64,000 nucleotides of DNA from Leifsonia sp. ZF2019. GTDB lineage: Bacteria > Actinomycetota > Actinomycetes > Actinomycetales > Microbacteriaceae. Positions 35,433 to 47,392 of this stretch are shown piece after piece. The position numbers and the translations under genes were made by a program. Below the pieces are notes generated by a model. It saw nothing but the letters and a program-made list of their open reading frames with translations, had not been told where the DNA came from and searched no databases. Location of the stretch: contig NZ_CP065037.1 in the NCBI RefSeq assembly GCF_019924635.1, positions 3,100,001 through 3,164,000 of the forward strand, read 5' to 3'. Positions within the stretch are counted from its first letter, which is position 1. The number at the start of each line of letters is the position of its first letter.

Positions 35433-36367
35433 GCCAGGCCATCTACGCCGCGGGCGCCCTCTGCTGGCGTGTCGTGGACGACAAGATCGTCGTGCTCGTC
35501 GTGCACCGCACCAAGTACGGTGACGTCACCATCCCCAAGGGCAAGGTCGATCCCGGAGAGACGCTCCCCCAGACGGCGGTGCGCGAGATCCATGAGGAGA
35601 CCGGTCTGAAGGTCGCCCTCGGCCTGCCGCTGGGCGTCTCGTCGTACCCGCTCAGCAGCGGCCGCGAGAAGATCGTCCACTACTGGGCGGCGGAGGTCTC
35701 CCCCCGCGCGATCGAGCAGTCGACCTTCGTGCCGAACGGCGAGATCGCGGCCGTCGAGTGGGTGACCGTCAAGAAGGCCCGCGGCTACCTGACGTACGAG
35801 CGTGACGTCGAGATCCTGGATGCCTTCGAGGGCTTCGTCAAGCAGGGCATCACCTCGACGTTCTCGCTGATCGCGCTGCGCCACGGCAAAGCCGAGCCCC
35901 GCGGAGGCTGGGACGGCTCCGACGCCTCCCGGCCGCTCACCGACCGCGGCGTGAAGCAGGCCGCCGGCGACGTCCCCACCCTGCTCGCGTGGCGCCCCAA
36001 GCGCATCGTGACGAGCGACGCCGTGCGCTGCGTCGCCACCGTCGCGCCGCTCGCCGCCGCCACCGGCATCCAGCCGCAGCGCACCCACGCCATCAGCCAG
36101 GACGCCTACGAGGAGGGCCGCGGCGACGTCCGCGGCGTGATCGGCAAGCGCGTACGCGCCGGCAAGACCGCCGTGCTCTGCAGCCACGGTCCCGTGCTGC
36201 CCGAGATCCTGCGCGAGATCGCGCTGGCGACGGGGACCATGCCGGGCGGCTACCTCACCGACGCGGCCGACCTCGACACCGGCGGCTTCTCGGTCGTGCA
36301 CCTCTCTGCGACCAACCCCGCCTCCGGGATCATCTCGATCGAGACCTACGCGCCCGCGGTGGCGTGA
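35429..36367 (+). CDS. mutT1: MutT1-type Nudix hydrolase with C-terminal histidine-phosphatase domain
   Basis: This is a 312-residue two-domain protein. The N-terminal Nudix domain (about 1-140) carries the Nudix box from G-K-V-D-P-G-E-T to R-E-I-H-E-E-T-G-L. The C-terminal phosphoglycerate-mutase-like domain (about 145-312) has catalytic ALRHGKAEP and S-H-G-P-V-L-P-E. This fusion is the mycobacterial MutT1 type, which hydrolyses 8-oxo-(d)GTP and diadenosine polyphosphates. GTG 35429 overlaps the ppk stop, so the two are co-translated, as also seen in mycobacterial neighbourhoods. Confidence 0.9.
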   Translation: MSQAIYAAGALCWRVVDDKIVVLVVHRTKYGDVTIPKGKVDPGETLPQTAVREIHEETGLKVALGLPLGVSSYPLSSGREKIVHYWAAEVSPRAIEQSTFVPNGEIAAVEWVTVKKARGYLTYERDVEILDAFEGFVKQGITSTFSLIALRHGKAEPRGGWDGSDASRPLTDRGVKQAAGDVPTLLAWRPKRIVTSDAVRCVATVAPLAAATGIQPQRTHAISQDAYEEGRGDVRGVIGKRVRAGKTAVLCSHGPVLPEILREIALATGTMPGGYLTDAADLDTGGFSVVHLSATNPASGIISIETYAPAVA

Positions 36368-36410
36368 CGGCGCTCCTCTCGGTGTCGCAGGTCCGTGAGA
36401 GCGTGACGCG

Positions 36411-39413
<3,003 letters not shown>

Positions 39414-39446
39414 CCGTCGCGCGCACGACCCAAGACAACACCCCTC

Positions 39447-39468
39447 GTTCACCTTCCGTTTACCACTG
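39447..39468 (+). promoter_or_regulatory. PHO box upstream of pstS
   Basis: GTTCACCTTCC (39447-39457) is followed directly by GTTTACCACTG (39458-39468). The first unit fits well the 11-base consensus I recall for Streptomyces PhoP (G-G/T-T-C-A-Y-Y-Y-R-G/C-G). It lies 90 bases before the pstS start, so RegX3 control of pstSCAB is likely. Confidence 0.82.
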
Positions 39469-39558
39469 CGGGGGACGCTGGTCAGACACCGGCGTTAGCG
39501 TCTCACGCGGGTCGCACCGGCCCCGTCCTGTTGTTACTGATCCCCGGAAGGGACAACT

Positions 39559-40653
39559 GTGAAACTGAAGCGTCTTGGCGCTCCTCTGGCCGTCCTGGCC
39601 GCTGCCGCCATCTCTCTGACCGCGTGCGCGTCGAACGAGGGCAGCACCCCGTCGACCACGTCGGCCGCTCCGTCGAACCTCTCCGGCACGCTGAACGGCA
39701 TCGGTTCGTCCGCCCAGGGCGCTGCTCAGACCGTCTGGGCCGCCGGCTTCCAGCAGGCCAACCCCAAGGTCACCGTCAACTACGACCCGCAGGGCTCCGG
39801 CGCGGGCCGCAAGTCCTTCATCTCGGGCGCCGCCGACTTCGCCGGCTCCGACGCCGCGCTGAAGGCCGAGGAGCTCTCCGGCACCTTCGCCGGCTGCGCC
39901 GCGGGCACCAAGGGCATCGACCTCCCCGTCTACATCTCTCCGATCGCGATCGCGTACAACGTCGACGGCGTGAAGGACCTCAAGCTGGACGCCGACACCA
40001 TCGCCGGCATCTTCTCGGGCAAGATCACCACCTGGGACGACGCGAAGATCAAGGACCAGAACTCGGGCGCCTCGCTCCCGTCCGCTCCGATCACCGTCGT
40101 GCACCGCTCCGACGACTCGGGCACCACGCAGAACTTCACCGAGTACCTCGCGGCGAACGCGGCCGACGTCTGGACCGCTCCGGCGTCGCAGACGTTCCCC
40201 TTCCAGGTCGGTGACGCCGCCAAGGGCACCTCCGGTGTCGCGGACGCCACCAAGAACGCCAAGAACTCGATCACCTACATCGACGAGTCGGGCTCGGCCG
40301 GTCTCTCCATCGCGCAGCTGAAGGTCGGCGACACCTACACGAAGCTCAGCGCCGACGGTGCTGCCGCTGTCGTGGCCGCCTCCCCGATCGCCGACGGCCG
40401 CGAGGCCAACGACCTGGCCATCGCGATCGACCGCAAGGCCGACAAGAAGGGCGACTGGCCCCTCGTGCTCGTCTCCTACATCATCGCGTGCCAGCAGTAC
40501 AGCGACTCCGCCAAGGCGGACCTCGTCAAGGGCTACGTCGACTACATCGTCAGCGACGCCGCCCAGAAGGCCGCTGCCGAGCAGGCCGGCTCCGCCCCGC
40601 TCGCGTCCGACCTCGCCGCCAAGGTGAGCAAGGCCGTCGCGACCATCAAGTAA
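39559..40653 (+). CDS. pstS: Phosphate-binding lipoprotein PstS
   Basis: This 364-residue protein has a lipoprotein signal peptide with lipobox L-T-A-C (Cys23). The phosphate-binding fold carries the motifs L-N-G-I-G-S-S-A-Q-G-A, D-P-Q-G-S-G-A-G-R-K-S-F, F-A-G-S-D and R-S-D-D-S-G-T-T-Q-N-F. It captures phosphate for the PstCAB importer. The GTG start is preceded by GGAAGGGACAACT. A PHO box lies upstream and an 18-bp stem-loop downstream before pstC. Confidence 0.97.
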   Translation: MKLKRLGAPLAVLAAAAISLTACASNEGSTPSTTSAAPSNLSGTLNGIGSSAQGAAQTVWAAGFQQANPKVTVNYDPQGSGAGRKSFISGAADFAGSDAALKAEELSGTFAGCAAGTKGIDLPVYISPIAIAYNVDGVKDLKLDADTIAGIFSGKITTWDDAKIKDQNSGASLPSAPITVVHRSDDSGTTQNFTEYLAANAADVWTAPASQTFPFQVGDAAKGTSGVADATKNAKNSITYIDESGSAGLSIAQLKVGDTYTKLSADGAAAVVAASPIADGREANDLAIAIDRKADKKGDWPLVLVSYIIACQQYSDSAKADLVKGYVDYIVSDAAQKAAAEQAGSAPLASDLAAKVSKAVATIK

Positions 40654-40661
40654 CACACCGG

Positions 40662-40701
40662 CCGCTCGGCCCGGGCCGCACACGCGGCCCGGGTCGAGCG
40701 G
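40662..40701 (+). terminator. Intercistronic stem-loop between pstS and pstC
   Basis: CCGCTCGGCCCGGGCCGC (40662-40679) pairs with 40684-40701 around ACAC, with one G-U pair. The 18-bp stem has no T-run, so it is more likely an mRNA-stabilising or partial-termination element that keeps the binding protein in excess over the permease subunits. Confidence 0.75.
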
Positions 40702-40754
40702 TACGTCTCCCTCACCCGCAGCCCCGCGGGACCCCCGATGAGAGAAAGCCAGGA

Positions 40755-41702
40755 ATGACCGCCGGAACCGCAGGAGCAATCAGGCCCAAGGCAAAGGTCC
40801 GCCTCGGCGACCGCGTCTTCTCCACGAGCACCATCGTCGCGGGATCGCTCATCCTCGCCACGCTCGCCGCTGTGGCGCTCTTCCTCGTCATCCAGAGCAT
40901 CCCGGCCCTCTTCGCCGGCGCCGGCGAGCTCCCCAACAACGCCTCGAACTTCTGGGCGTGGGTCTGGCCGCTCGTCTTCGGCACCATCTGGGCCGCCGTG
41001 ATCGCGCTGCTCATCGCCACGCCGCTGTCGATCGGCATCGCCCTCTTCATCTCGCACTACGCGCCCCGCCGCGTCGCGCAGACCCTGGGCTACATCATCG
41101 ACTTGCTCGCCGCGGTGCCGTCTGTCGTCTTCGGTCTCTGGGGCATCGCGACGCTGGCCTCCTTCGTCCAGCCCTTCTACGCCTGGCTGGGCGACAACCT
41201 CGGCTGGATCCCCTTCTTCGCCCCGCCGGTCTCCGGAACGGGCCGCACCATCCTCACAGCCGCCCTGGTGCTCGCCGTCATGGTCATCCCGATCATGACC
41301 GCCATCTGCCGCGAGATCTTCCTGCAGACCCCGCGCCTGCACGAGGAGGCGGCCCTCGCTCTCGGCGCGACCAAGTGGGAGATGGTCCGCATGGCCGTCC
41401 TGCCCTTCGCCCGCAGCGGCATCATCTCGGCGATCATGCTCGGGCTGGGACGCGCGCTCGGCGAGACCCTCGCGATCGCGATGGTGCTCTCGCCCGCCCT
41501 GGTCGTGAAGTTCGCGGTGCTGCAGGCGCAGAGCCCGAACACGATCGCCGCGAACATCGCGCTGCAGTTCCCCGAGGCCACCGGCGTCGGCGTGAACGCG
41601 CTCGTCGCGTCCGGTCTGGTCCTCTTCGTCGTGACGCTTCTGATCAACATGCTCGCCCGCTACATCGTCAACCGCCGCAAGGCCTTCTCGGGAGCGAACT
41701 GA
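40755..41702 (+). CDS. pstC: Phosphate ABC transporter permease PstC
   Basis: This is a 315-residue protein with six predicted helices. Permease motifs are [17 protein letters not shown] and the EAA loop [13 protein letters not shown]. With PstA it forms the membrane channel. AGGA precedes the ATG. The stop overlaps the pstA start (TGATG). Confidence 0.96.
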   Translation: MTAGTAGAIRPKAKVRLGDRVFSTSTIVAGSLILATLAAVALFLVIQSIPALFAGAGELPNNASNFWAWVWPLVFGTIWAAVIALLIATPLSIGIALFISHYAPRRVAQTLGYIIDLLAAVPSVVFGLWGIATLASFVQPFYAWLGDNLGWIPFFAPPVSGTGRTILTAALVLAVMVIPIMTAICREIFLQTPRLHEEAALALGATKWEMVRMAVLPFARSGIISAIMLGLGRALGETLAIAMVLSPALVVKFAVLQAQSPNTIAANIALQFPEATGVGVNALVASGLVLFVVTLLINMLARYIVNRRKAFSGAN

Positions 41703-42799
41703 TGGCCGCCACCACCGTCACCGCCGCAGGTCCCCGCCCGCTGGCCAACAGCTACACGGCCGGCAAGCTGCCCGGCTGGGCCCCCTGGACGATGCTCGTC
41801 GGCTCCTGGGCCGTCTTCATCGCCGTCTTCGCCATCCTCGCCGCGAGCGGCGCGGCGAAGGACTTCAACATCGTCGGCGCCATCTTCTTCGGCACGGTGC
41901 TGTTCGACGTCGCGATCTACCTCACGTCGCTCTTGGTCGAAGGCAACCGCAAGGCGAAGGACCGCCTGGTCACCTCGCTCGTGGCCACGGCCTTCATCAT
42001 CGCGCTGCTCCCCCTGATCTCGCTCGGCTGGACCGTGATCGCGCAGGGGCTCGCCCGGTTCGACATCCAGTTCTTCTCGGAGTCGATGCGCAACGTCATC
42101 GGCGCCGGGGGCGGCGCACTGCACGCGATCGTCGGCACGCTGCTCATCACGGCGATGGCCGCGCTCATCTCGGTGCCCATCGGCCTCCTCACCTCGATCT
42201 ACCTGGTCGAGTACGGCCGGGGGATGCTCGCCCGCGGGATCACCTTCTTCGTCGACGTGATGACCGGCATCCCGTCGATCGTGGCCGGCCTGTTCGCGTA
42301 CGCCCTCTTCGCGCTGATCTTCGGTCCGGCTGTGCGCAACGGCTTCATGGGGTCGATCGCCCTCTCGGTGCTGATGATCCCCGTGGTCGTCCGCTCGAGC
42401 GAGGAGATCCTGCGGATCGTGCCGAACGAGCTGCGCGAGGCCTCGCTCGCCCTGGGCGTGCCGAAGTGGCTCACCGTGCTCAAGGTGGTGCTGCCGACCT
42501 CCCTCGCCGGGCTGGTGACGGGCGTCATGCTCGCCATCGCCCGCGTCATCGGCGAGACGGCGCCGCTGCTGATCGTCGCCGGCTTCACGACCAGCATGAA
42601 CTACGACCTCTTCAGCGACCGGATGATGACCCTTCCGGTGTTCGTCTACACCCAGTACACCCAGGCGGCGGGCCTGCACGCGCAGGACTCGATCGACCGG
42701 GCCTGGACGGGCGCCCTCGCCCTCATCATCATCGTGATGCTGCTGAACCTCGTCGGCCGCATCATCGCCAAGGTCTTCGCCCCCAAGTACGGCCGCTGA
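41702..42799 (+). CDS. pstA: Phosphate ABC transporter permease PstA
   Basis: This is a 365-residue permease, longer than many PstA proteins because of an N-terminal extension with two extra hydrophobic segments. The core has [13 protein letters not shown] and the EAA loop [11 protein letters not shown]. It pairs with PstC. Start coupled to pstC; the gene is followed by pstB after a 29-base gap. Confidence 0.95.
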   Translation: MAATTVTAAGPRPLANSYTAGKLPGWAPWTMLVGSWAVFIAVFAILAASGAAKDFNIVGAIFFGTVLFDVAIYLTSLLVEGNRKAKDRLVTSLVATAFIIALLPLISLGWTVIAQGLARFDIQFFSESMRNVIGAGGGALHAIVGTLLITAMAALISVPIGLLTSIYLVEYGRGMLARGITFFVDVMTGIPSIVAGLFAYALFALIFGPAVRNGFMGSIALSVLMIPVVVRSSEEILRIVPNELREASLALGVPKWLTVLKVVLPTSLAGLVTGVMLAIARVIGETAPLLIVAGFTTSMNYDLFSDRMMTLPVFVYTQYTQAAGLHAQDSIDRAWTGALALIIIVMLLNLVGRIIAKVFAPKYGR

Positions 42800-42828
42800 T
42801 CCGGTCACCCGAGACAAGGAATCCACAC

Positions 42829-43608
42829 GTGTCCAAGCGCATCGAAGTCAACGACCTCAACGTCTACTACGGCAAGTTCCACGCCGTGGAGGATGTCTCC
42901 CTCACGATCGAGCCCCGCACGGTGACGGCCTTCATCGGCCCGTCCGGCTGCGGCAAGTCGACCTTCCTCCGCACGCTCAACCGCATGCACGAGGTCATCC
43001 CCGGCGCGTACGTGGAAGGGGACGTGCTGATCGACGGCAACAACCTCTACGGCGCGGGCGTCGATCCCGTGCTGGTCCGCCGCCAGGTGGGCATGGTGTT
43101 CCAGCGTCCGAACCCGTTCCCGACCATGAGCATCCGCGAGAACGTGCTCGCCGGCGTCAAGCTGAACAACCGACGTATGTCGAAGTCGGAGGCGGACGAC
43201 CTGGTGGAGAAGTCACTGCAGGGCGCGAACCTGTGGAACGAGGTCAAGGACCGCCTCAACCTCCCGGGCTCGGGCCTCTCGGGCGGTCAGCAGCAGCGTC
43301 TCTGCATCGCCCGCGCGATCGCGGTCTCTCCCGACGTGCTCCTGATGGACGAGCCCTGCTCGGCCCTCGACCCGATCTCGACGCTCGCCATCGAGGACCT
43401 CATCGAGGAGCTCAAGAACGAGTACACGATCGTGATCGTGACCCACAACATGCAGCAGGCCTCGCGCGTCTCCGACCGCACCGCGTTCTTCAACATCGCG
43501 GGCACCGGCAAGCCCGGCAAGCTCATCGAATACAACGACACCAACCAGATCTTCTCGAACCCCACCGTCCAGGCCACCGAGGACTACGTCTCCGGCCGGT
43601 TCGGTTGA
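42829..43608 (+). CDS. pstB: Phosphate ABC transporter ATP-binding protein PstB
   Basis: This 259-residue ATPase has Walker [10 protein letters not shown]-loop V-F-Q-R-P-N-P-F-P, signature [15 protein letters not shown], Walker [16 protein letters not shown] and switch V-T-H-N-M-Q-Q-A. The Q-R-P-N-P-F-P and D-E-P-C-S-A-L-D sequences are specific to PstB. GTG 42829 has ACAAGGA upstream. It is the last gene of pstSCAB. Confidence 0.97.
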   Translation: MSKRIEVNDLNVYYGKFHAVEDVSLTIEPRTVTAFIGPSGCGKSTFLRTLNRMHEVIPGAYVEGDVLIDGNNLYGAGVDPVLVRRQVGMVFQRPNPFPTMSIRENVLAGVKLNNRRMSKSEADDLVEKSLQGANLWNEVKDRLNLPGSGLSGGQQQRLCIARAIAVSPDVLLMDEPCSALDPISTLAIEDLIEELKNEYTIVIVTHNMQQASRVSDRTAFFNIAGTGKPGKLIEYNDTNQIFSNPTVQATEDYVSGRFG

Positions 43609-43635
43609 GCTGAGCTTCGCGCGCCCCAACGGCCG

Positions 43636-43692
43636 CGAGTACGCAGAAAGTGCGCCGATTCACAACGAATCGGCGCACTTTCTGCATACTCG
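43636..43692. terminator. Long bidirectional terminator after pstB
   Basis: An 18-bp perfect stem (43643-43660 with 43668-43685, loop CACAACG) extends outward past one mismatch for six more pairs to 43636 and 43692. It lies between convergent pstB and rskA. Confidence 0.87.
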
Positions 43693-43705
43693 GCGGGTGC
43701 CCCGG

Positions 43706-44515
43706 TCAGGAGGGGATGGCGACGATGGGGGTGGTGGTGGGGCGCGGCGAGCCTCCGCTCGGCTCGACCGTGACTCCGACGGTGTCGCCGGCGCGCATCG
43801 TCCCGGCCAGGACCTTCCACGTCGAGCCCGCGGCGGCCGCGTCCATGGTGCCGGCCGGCGTCGCCTCGCCGTCGCGGATGTACCAGAGCTCGTAGGTCTT
43901 GTCCTTCGGCAGGCTCGGCAGGTCGTTCGCGATGAGGGCGGAGGTGCCGAGCTTCGCGGACCACACCAGGGTCGCCGTCCCTCCCCCGGTCACCGCAGCC
44001 GTCGCCCGCTGGGCGTCGGGAGCCGCGTTGATGGACGCGAGGGCGGAGGCCTGCTGCTGCTGGGTGGAGTCGGTGCCGGAGAGGACGCCGCCGACGACCG
44101 TTCCGCCGACGAACAGCACGACGGCGGCCGCTGCGGCGGCGGCGATGGCCATCGGCCGCGAGAACCAGCGGCGCTGGGCGGCACGCTCGGCGGGGCCGGG
44201 GATTGCGGGGGCAGCGGCTGCGGGAGACGCGGTGGCGACGGGCGCAGGTGCGACGGACGGGGGCGCAGGTGCGACGGACACGGGCGCGACGGGCGCCTGC
44301 GGCGCAGCCGTGGCATCGTTCGTCTCGGCGGGCAGCTGCGGCGTCGTCTGGAGGGCGGCGAACAGCGCCGTCTTCAATTCCGGTCGCGGAGTGACGGGCT
44401 CGGCAGCGAGGCCGAGCTGTGCCGCGACGTCTTCGAAGTCGCGGGCCTCCTGCTCGTTCTCGGCGCCCAGTTCGGTGCCGAGACGTGCGGGGGTGCGGCG
44501 GGTCTCGTCGGTCAT
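43706..44515 (-). CDS. rskA: Anti-sigma-K factor RskA-like membrane protein
   Basis: This is a 269-residue protein with a cytoplasmic N-terminal part (about 1-140, ending in a Pro/Ala-rich linker), one membrane helix (about 147-170, A-I-A-A-A-A-A-A-A-V-V-L-F-V-G-G-T) and an extracellular RskA-type beta domain with the motif KTYELWYIRDGEATPAG. It holds the cognate sigma factor inactive until regulated proteolysis. The start overlaps the sigma gene stop by four bases, the standard sigK-rskA arrangement. Confidence 0.9.
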   Translation of the reverse strand: MTDETRRTPARLGTELGAENEQEARDFEDVAAQLGLAAEPVTPRPELKTALFAALQTTPQLPAETNDATAAPQAPVAPVSVAPAPPSVAPAPVATASPAAAAPAIPGPAERAAQRRWFSRPMAIAAAAAAAVVLFVGGTVVGGVLSGTDSTQQQQASALASINAAPDAQRATAAVTGGGTATLVWSAKLGTSALIANDLPSLPKDKTYELWYIRDGEATPAGTMDAAAAGSTWKVLAGTMRAGDTVGVTVEPSGGSPRPTTTPIVAIPS

Positions 44516-45072
44516 CGTGTCACCCCCAGTTCCTCTCGCAGCCGTATCATCGCATCCCGTAGCCGTGTCTTCGCTGTGCCGAGAGGGATCCCCAGCTCGG
44601 CGGCGACCTCGCTCTGGCTGAGGCCCCCGTAGTAGGCGAGTGTGATCGCCGCGCGTTGCGCTTCGCTCAGCGTCGCCAAGGCCACCTCCACTCGTTCGTG
44701 CTCCACTCGGATCTCGACCGTCTCTGCCACCTGGTCGTACGCCGTGGGGAGGTCGCGGATACCCACGGCGGTGTCGCGGTCGCGGGACGCCTGGGACGCC
44801 CGGATCCGGTCGATCGCTCGACGATGGGCCATGGTCATGATCCACGTCATCGCTCGACCTTTGTTCGGATCGAAACGCGAAGCGGATTGCCACGCCTCGA
44901 GGAACACCTCCTGGGCGACCTCCTCCGACTGTGCGGCGTCGATCAGGACGCGGCGGATGAGGCCGAGTACGCGTGGAGCGGTCTGATCGTAGAAGGCGGA
45001 GAACGCCTGCTGATCGCCCGTCGCGGTCCGGACAACGAGCGCATCGAGGTCCGAGGCTACGGCGTCGTCCAC
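44512..45072 (-). CDS. sigK: ECF RNA polymerase sigma factor, SigK type
   Basis: This is a 186-residue ECF sigma factor. Region 2 spans about 15-90, with D-Q-T-A-P-R-V-L-G-L, A-Q-E-V-F-L-E-A-W and W-I-M-T-M-A-H-R-R-A-I-D. Region 4 spans about 125-180, with R-A-A-I-T-L-A-Y-Y-G-G-L-S-Q-S-E-V and G-T-A-K-T-R-L-R-D-A. GTG 45072 has GCGGAGA upstream. It is coupled to rskA. A structured, U-tract-ending leader lies 50-140 bases upstream and may control expression. Confidence 0.93.
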   Translation of the reverse strand: MDDAVASDLDALVVRTATGDQQAFSAFYDQTAPRVLGLIRRVLIDAAQSEEVAQEVFLEAWQSASRFDPNKGRAMTWIMTMAHRRAIDRIRASQASRDRDTAVGIRDLPTAYDQVAETVEIRVEHERVEVALATLSEAQRAAITLAYYGGLSQSEVAAELGIPLGTAKTRLRDAMIRLREELGVTR

Positions 45073-45123
45073 GTCGTCTCCGCTCTGTCGCTGCCGGTCG
45101 GGGCATCACGCTTCATCGAGGCA

Positions 45124-45210
45124 CAAAAAAACCGGGCCGCAGAACGCCTCTCGGCGCGAGGCCGCTCGGAGCGGCAAGTTTTGGAGCCCGGGGTTACTGC
45201 GGCCCGGCTC
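45124..45210 (-). ncRNA. Structured leader or small RNA with terminator and competing helices, upstream of sigK
   Basis: An extended -10, TGTGTACTAT (minus strand, TACTAT at 45221-45216), would start an RNA near 45210. The 5' segment CCGGGCCGCAG (45207-45197) can pair with CTGCGGCCCGG (45142-45132), which is followed by U7, forming a terminator-like closing stem. The first bases GGAGCCGGG can instead pair with the nearby CCCGGGCTCC. A third hairpin GCCGCT/AGCGGC lies between. The alternatives exclude each other, as in an attenuator. It could also be an independent small RNA of about 85 nt. Confidence 0.5.
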
Positions 45211-45302
45211 CATCAATAGTACACATCCCCCGCCGGACGTCGACGGCGTGCCGTTCGCCGCCCGAGAACGGGGAATCCGCTGAGAGCCCGATCCCGCGCG
45301 CG

Positions 45303-45935
45303 TCAGTCGAGGGAGTCCGACCGCCAGAGGCGCGCGCACGCCGTGAGCTCCTCCGCCGTCGTCGTGAAGCGGAGGGCGCGCGTGGTGAGCTCGGCGGCGC
45401 GTTCCGTGTCGAGGACGACATCCCGGTCGTCCGCGACCGCCGCGGCTCCGGCAGCGACCACCCGGCAGAACGCGGCGGCACGGTCGAGCGCGCCGGCGAA
45501 GTCGCCCTCGAACAGCCCGCGCAGGATGCGGTCGGCGAGGTCCGTGATCTCCGCCGGGCCTGCCGGCGTCGGCGCTCCCGCCACCACGGGGTCGATCGAG
45601 GTGAGCACCTCGGTGCCGCGCTGGTAGAGCAGGGCCGTCCCGTCCGCGTCCTGCCGGATCAGCAGCCGCAGCAGGTAGATTCGCCACAGCGCCCCCGGCA
45701 GGCTCTTCGCGTTCGACCGCGACCAGAGCTCGGCGAGCGCGTCGATCCCGTGCGCGTCGGTGTACGCGACCAACCGGTCGACGATCTCCGGATCCGGATT
45801 CTCGCGCACCCGCGCGAGCAGCGCCCGCGCCGTCTCGTGGGCGACCCGGCTGATCTGCGCCGGATCCTCCCCGCCCAGGAACGCCTCGAACATCCCACCG
45901 GGGAAGGTCACCGGCTTGTGGTGTCGTTCAGCCAT
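45303..45935 (-). CDS. Conserved actinobacterial protein of unknown function
   Basis: This is a 210-residue soluble, helix-rich protein (M-A-E-R-H-H-K-P-V-T-F, later W-R-I-Y-L-L-R-L-L-I-R). I recall similar proteins in Microbacteriaceae carrying unhelpful or wrong RNA polymerase names; no polymerase feature is visible. It has no signal peptide or membrane helix. It lies upstream of the sigK leader and next to tRNA-Lys. No function is assigned. Confidence 0.75.
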   Translation of the reverse strand: MAERHHKPVTFPGGMFEAFLGGEDPAQISRVAHETARALLARVRENPDPEIVDRLVAYTDAHGIDALAELWSRSNAKSLPGALWRIYLLRLLIRQDADGTALLYQRGTEVLTSIDPVVAGAPTPAGPAEITDLADRILRGLFEGDFAGALDRAAAFCRVVAAGAAAVADDRDVVLDTERAAELTTRALRFTTTAEELTACARLWRSDSLD

Positions 45936-45994
45936 TGCCCCATTCTCCCCCTGGTACGAGCCGAGAACGATCCACGGTAGATTAGTCAGCGATC

Positions 45995-46067
45995 GGGCCT
46001 GTAGCTCAGTTGGCAGAGCATCGGACTTTTAATCCGCGGGTCGTGGGTTCGAGCCCCACCGGGCCCA
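45995..46067 (+). tRNA. tRNA-Lys (anticodon TTT), integration site of the downstream element
   Basis: The 73-nt cloverleaf has acceptor GGGCCTG/CGGGCCC (one U-G pair), D-arm TAGCTCAGTTGGCAGAGC, anticodon loop CTTTTAA on a CGGA/TCCG stem, and T-loop GGTTCGAGCCC. CCA is not encoded. The 3' part from the anticodon loop onward (46031-46068) is duplicated at 55963-56000. Confidence 0.97.
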
Positions 46068-46068
46068 C
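46031..46068. repeat. attL core (38-bp direct repeat, left copy)
   Basis: The sequence starting AATCCGCGGGTCGTGGGTTC and ending CCGGGCCCAC is identical over 38 bases to 55963-56000. It is the 3' half of tRNA-Lys from the anticodon loop to one base past the discriminator. Integration keeps the tRNA intact at this end. Confidence 0.95.
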
Positions 46069-46103
46069 AGTTTCCGCGGGTCCCGCTCGCTCTGGTGCGC
46101 GAA

Positions 46104-46125
46104 ATCCATCACAAACCCATCGGAT
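46104..46125. repeat. Putative integrase arm-type sites, left end
   Basis: ATCCATCACAA (46104-46114) and ACCCATCGGAT (46115-46125) are two adjacent 11-base units sharing CCATC. They resemble the perfect tandem ACCCATCACTT at the right end. Their position just inside attL fits integrase or Xis arm sites. Confidence 0.55.
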
Positions 46126-46410
46126 TCAGTAGTCGTGTGCGGCAGCGATGACGTCGACCGCGCGCAGGTCGACCTCGCCCCCGCACACCTCGAGCGTCTC
46201 CGTCACGATCGCCCACAAACGAAGGGCGCCCGCATCCCCACCACGCGCGAGGTGGTAGACGATGCGGGCGTACGGTTCAGCCGGCGCCGACTCTTCGAGG
46301 AGTGGCATGGCGGCGTCCTGGAGGGCTCTACGACGCGACTTCCGCTCCTGGCTGCGCCGGTTGTAGGCCTGCTGCCGTTCACGCTTCTGCGCCTGTGTGA
46401 GCCTCGTCAT
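46126..46410 (-). CDS. Hypothetical basic protein of the element
   Basis: This 94-residue protein starts at ATG 46410 behind GAGGGGACG. The N-terminal third is very rich in Arg, Gln and Lys (R-E-R-Q-Q-A-Y-N-R-R-S-Q-E-R), the rest is helical. A DNA-binding role is possible but unproven. Its start lies inside the end of the upstream AlpA-like gene. It is the leftmost gene of the element. Confidence 0.65.
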   Translation of the reverse strand: MTRLTQAQKRERQQAYNRRSQERKSRRRALQDAAMPLLEESAPAEPYARIVYHLARGGDAGALRLWAIVTETLEVCGGEVDLRAVDVIAAAHDY

Positions 46411-46570
46411 CGTCCCCTCGCATGAACCTGTCGATCTCATCGCGAGAGTACCTCACACTGCGACCGATCCGGACGAACGCGGGGCCCTTACCGAGGACCC
46501 GCCAGTTGGCGAGCGTTTGAACGGCGAACCCTGTTTCGTTCGCAACTTTTGTTGCCGTCATCCATTCCAT
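46379..46570 (-). CDS. AlpA/excisionase-type helix-turn-helix protein (left end)
   Basis: This is a 63-residue protein with the MerR-like/HTH_17 fold: M-T-A-T-K-V-A-N-E-T-G-F-A-V-Q-T-L-A-N-W-R and the wing G-P-A-F-V-R-I-G-R-S-V-R-Y-S-R-D-E-I. Such proteins bind att DNA as excisionases or act as small activators. It is the second protein of this kind in the element (the other is at 53811-54044). The acidic C-terminus overlaps the next gene. Confidence 0.8.
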   Translation of the reverse strand: MEWMTATKVANETGFAVQTLANWRVLGKGPAFVRIGRSVRYSRDEIDRFMRGDDDEAHTGAEA

Positions 46571-46672
46571 GATGGCCAGGCTAGAGTCCGCACCATGGAC
46601 CGCGAACGCGTAGCGGTCAAGGAGGGGGTGGGTGGGCGAGGGGTTCCCCCTGGGGTGGTGCAGGATCGTCGC

Positions 46673-46921
46673 ATGAGCTATTCGATTGAGCAGCTGCGTG
46701 CGTTGAGTGATGATGAGTTGGTGGCCGCCCACGACGAGCTGGCTGTGTTCACTCAGGTGGGCACGCAGTACTACGTGGACGAGTTGAATCGGCGTGAGCA
46801 GGAGCGGTCCATTGCGGCGTCTGAAGCGTTGGCGCGTTCGAGCCATCGGTTGTCTGTGACGAACACGTGGTTGGCTGGTCTCGCTTTGGTGGTGGCAGTC
46901 GTCGCGTTGTTCGTTCGTTAG
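46673..46921 (+). CDS. Small element-encoded membrane protein
   Basis: This 82-residue protein has a soluble helical N-terminal part (M-S-Y-S-I-E-Q-L-R-A-L-S-D-D-E-L) and one C-terminal membrane helix (W-L-A-G-L-A-L-V-V-A-V-V-A-L-F). It is one of three plus-strand genes of the element. Its stop overlaps the stop of the convergent gene by four bases. No family is recognised. Confidence 0.65.
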   Translation: MSYSIEQLRALSDDELVAAHDELAVFTQVGTQYYVDELNRREQERSIAASEALARSSHRLSVTNTWLAGLALVVAVVALFVR

Positions 46922-47352
46922 CGGGGCATGCGGCTGCCGTCTGGTCCTGCGATGGGCTTGCCGTCGGTTCTCTCGAGGATAACGTGGCAGTGGGTGCAGT
47001 AGACCCATCCGCGGCTGTCGCGTTCGCTGGCGAGGTGGTGGCCCCGATGCTCGCACTCTGACTCGAGGCGATCGGCCCGCTCTCGCATGGCCATGAGGTG
47101 GCTGATCGTCTCCTCGTCCTTGATGAGGTAGCCACCGTCGCGTCGCTCCCAGAGCCCCACCGTCTCGAGCTCGACCGCCGAGATCGTTGTCTCGGCGGAG
47201 ATGGCGTTCAGGTAGTCGTCGCTTATGAACCCGGGAGTGCCGTCCTCGAAGCTATTGATGATCGAGTGCGAGTGCAGCATGAAGGCAGCGGGACTGAGCA
47301 CGCCGAGTCCCTCCACATCGATGAATCGTTCGCTGTCATCGTCGTCGCTCAT
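46918..47352 (-). CDS. Element protein with C-terminal zinc-ribbon-like region
   Basis: This 144-residue protein has an acidic N-terminus (M-S-D-D-D-D-S-E-R-F), a central part reading W-E-R-R-D-G-G-Y-L-I-K-D-E-E-T, typical of short phage proteins, and a C-terminal C-E-H-R-G-H-H followed by W-V-Y-C-T-H-C-H, which could bind zinc. ATG 47352 is chosen; the frame upstream has no start with a ribosome-binding site. It lies downstream of the 268-residue protein gene on the same strand. No function is recognised. Confidence 0.65.
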   Translation of the reverse strand: MSDDDDSERFIDVEGLGVLSPAAFMLHSHSIINSFEDGTPGFISDDYLNAISAETTISAVELETVGLWERRDGGYLIKDEETISHLMAMRERADRLESECEHRGHHLASERDSRGWVYCTHCHVILERTDGKPIAGPDGSRMPR

Positions 47353-47392
47353 GCGACCAAGATAGCGCCGACCTCTCCCAGTCCGGTGACGC

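Noticed and set aside
45124..45210. 6C RNA or SRP RNA as identity of the structured RNA
   Set aside because: The loops lack runs of six cytosines, and the SRP GGAAG-type motif is absent.
45106..45213. Leader peptide starting M-E-P-G-R-S-N-P-G-L in the sigK leader
   Set aside because: The ATG lies too close to the putative -10 and has no ribosome-binding site. The codons simply run through the paired RNA arms. Translation-coupled attenuation is not excluded but has no support.
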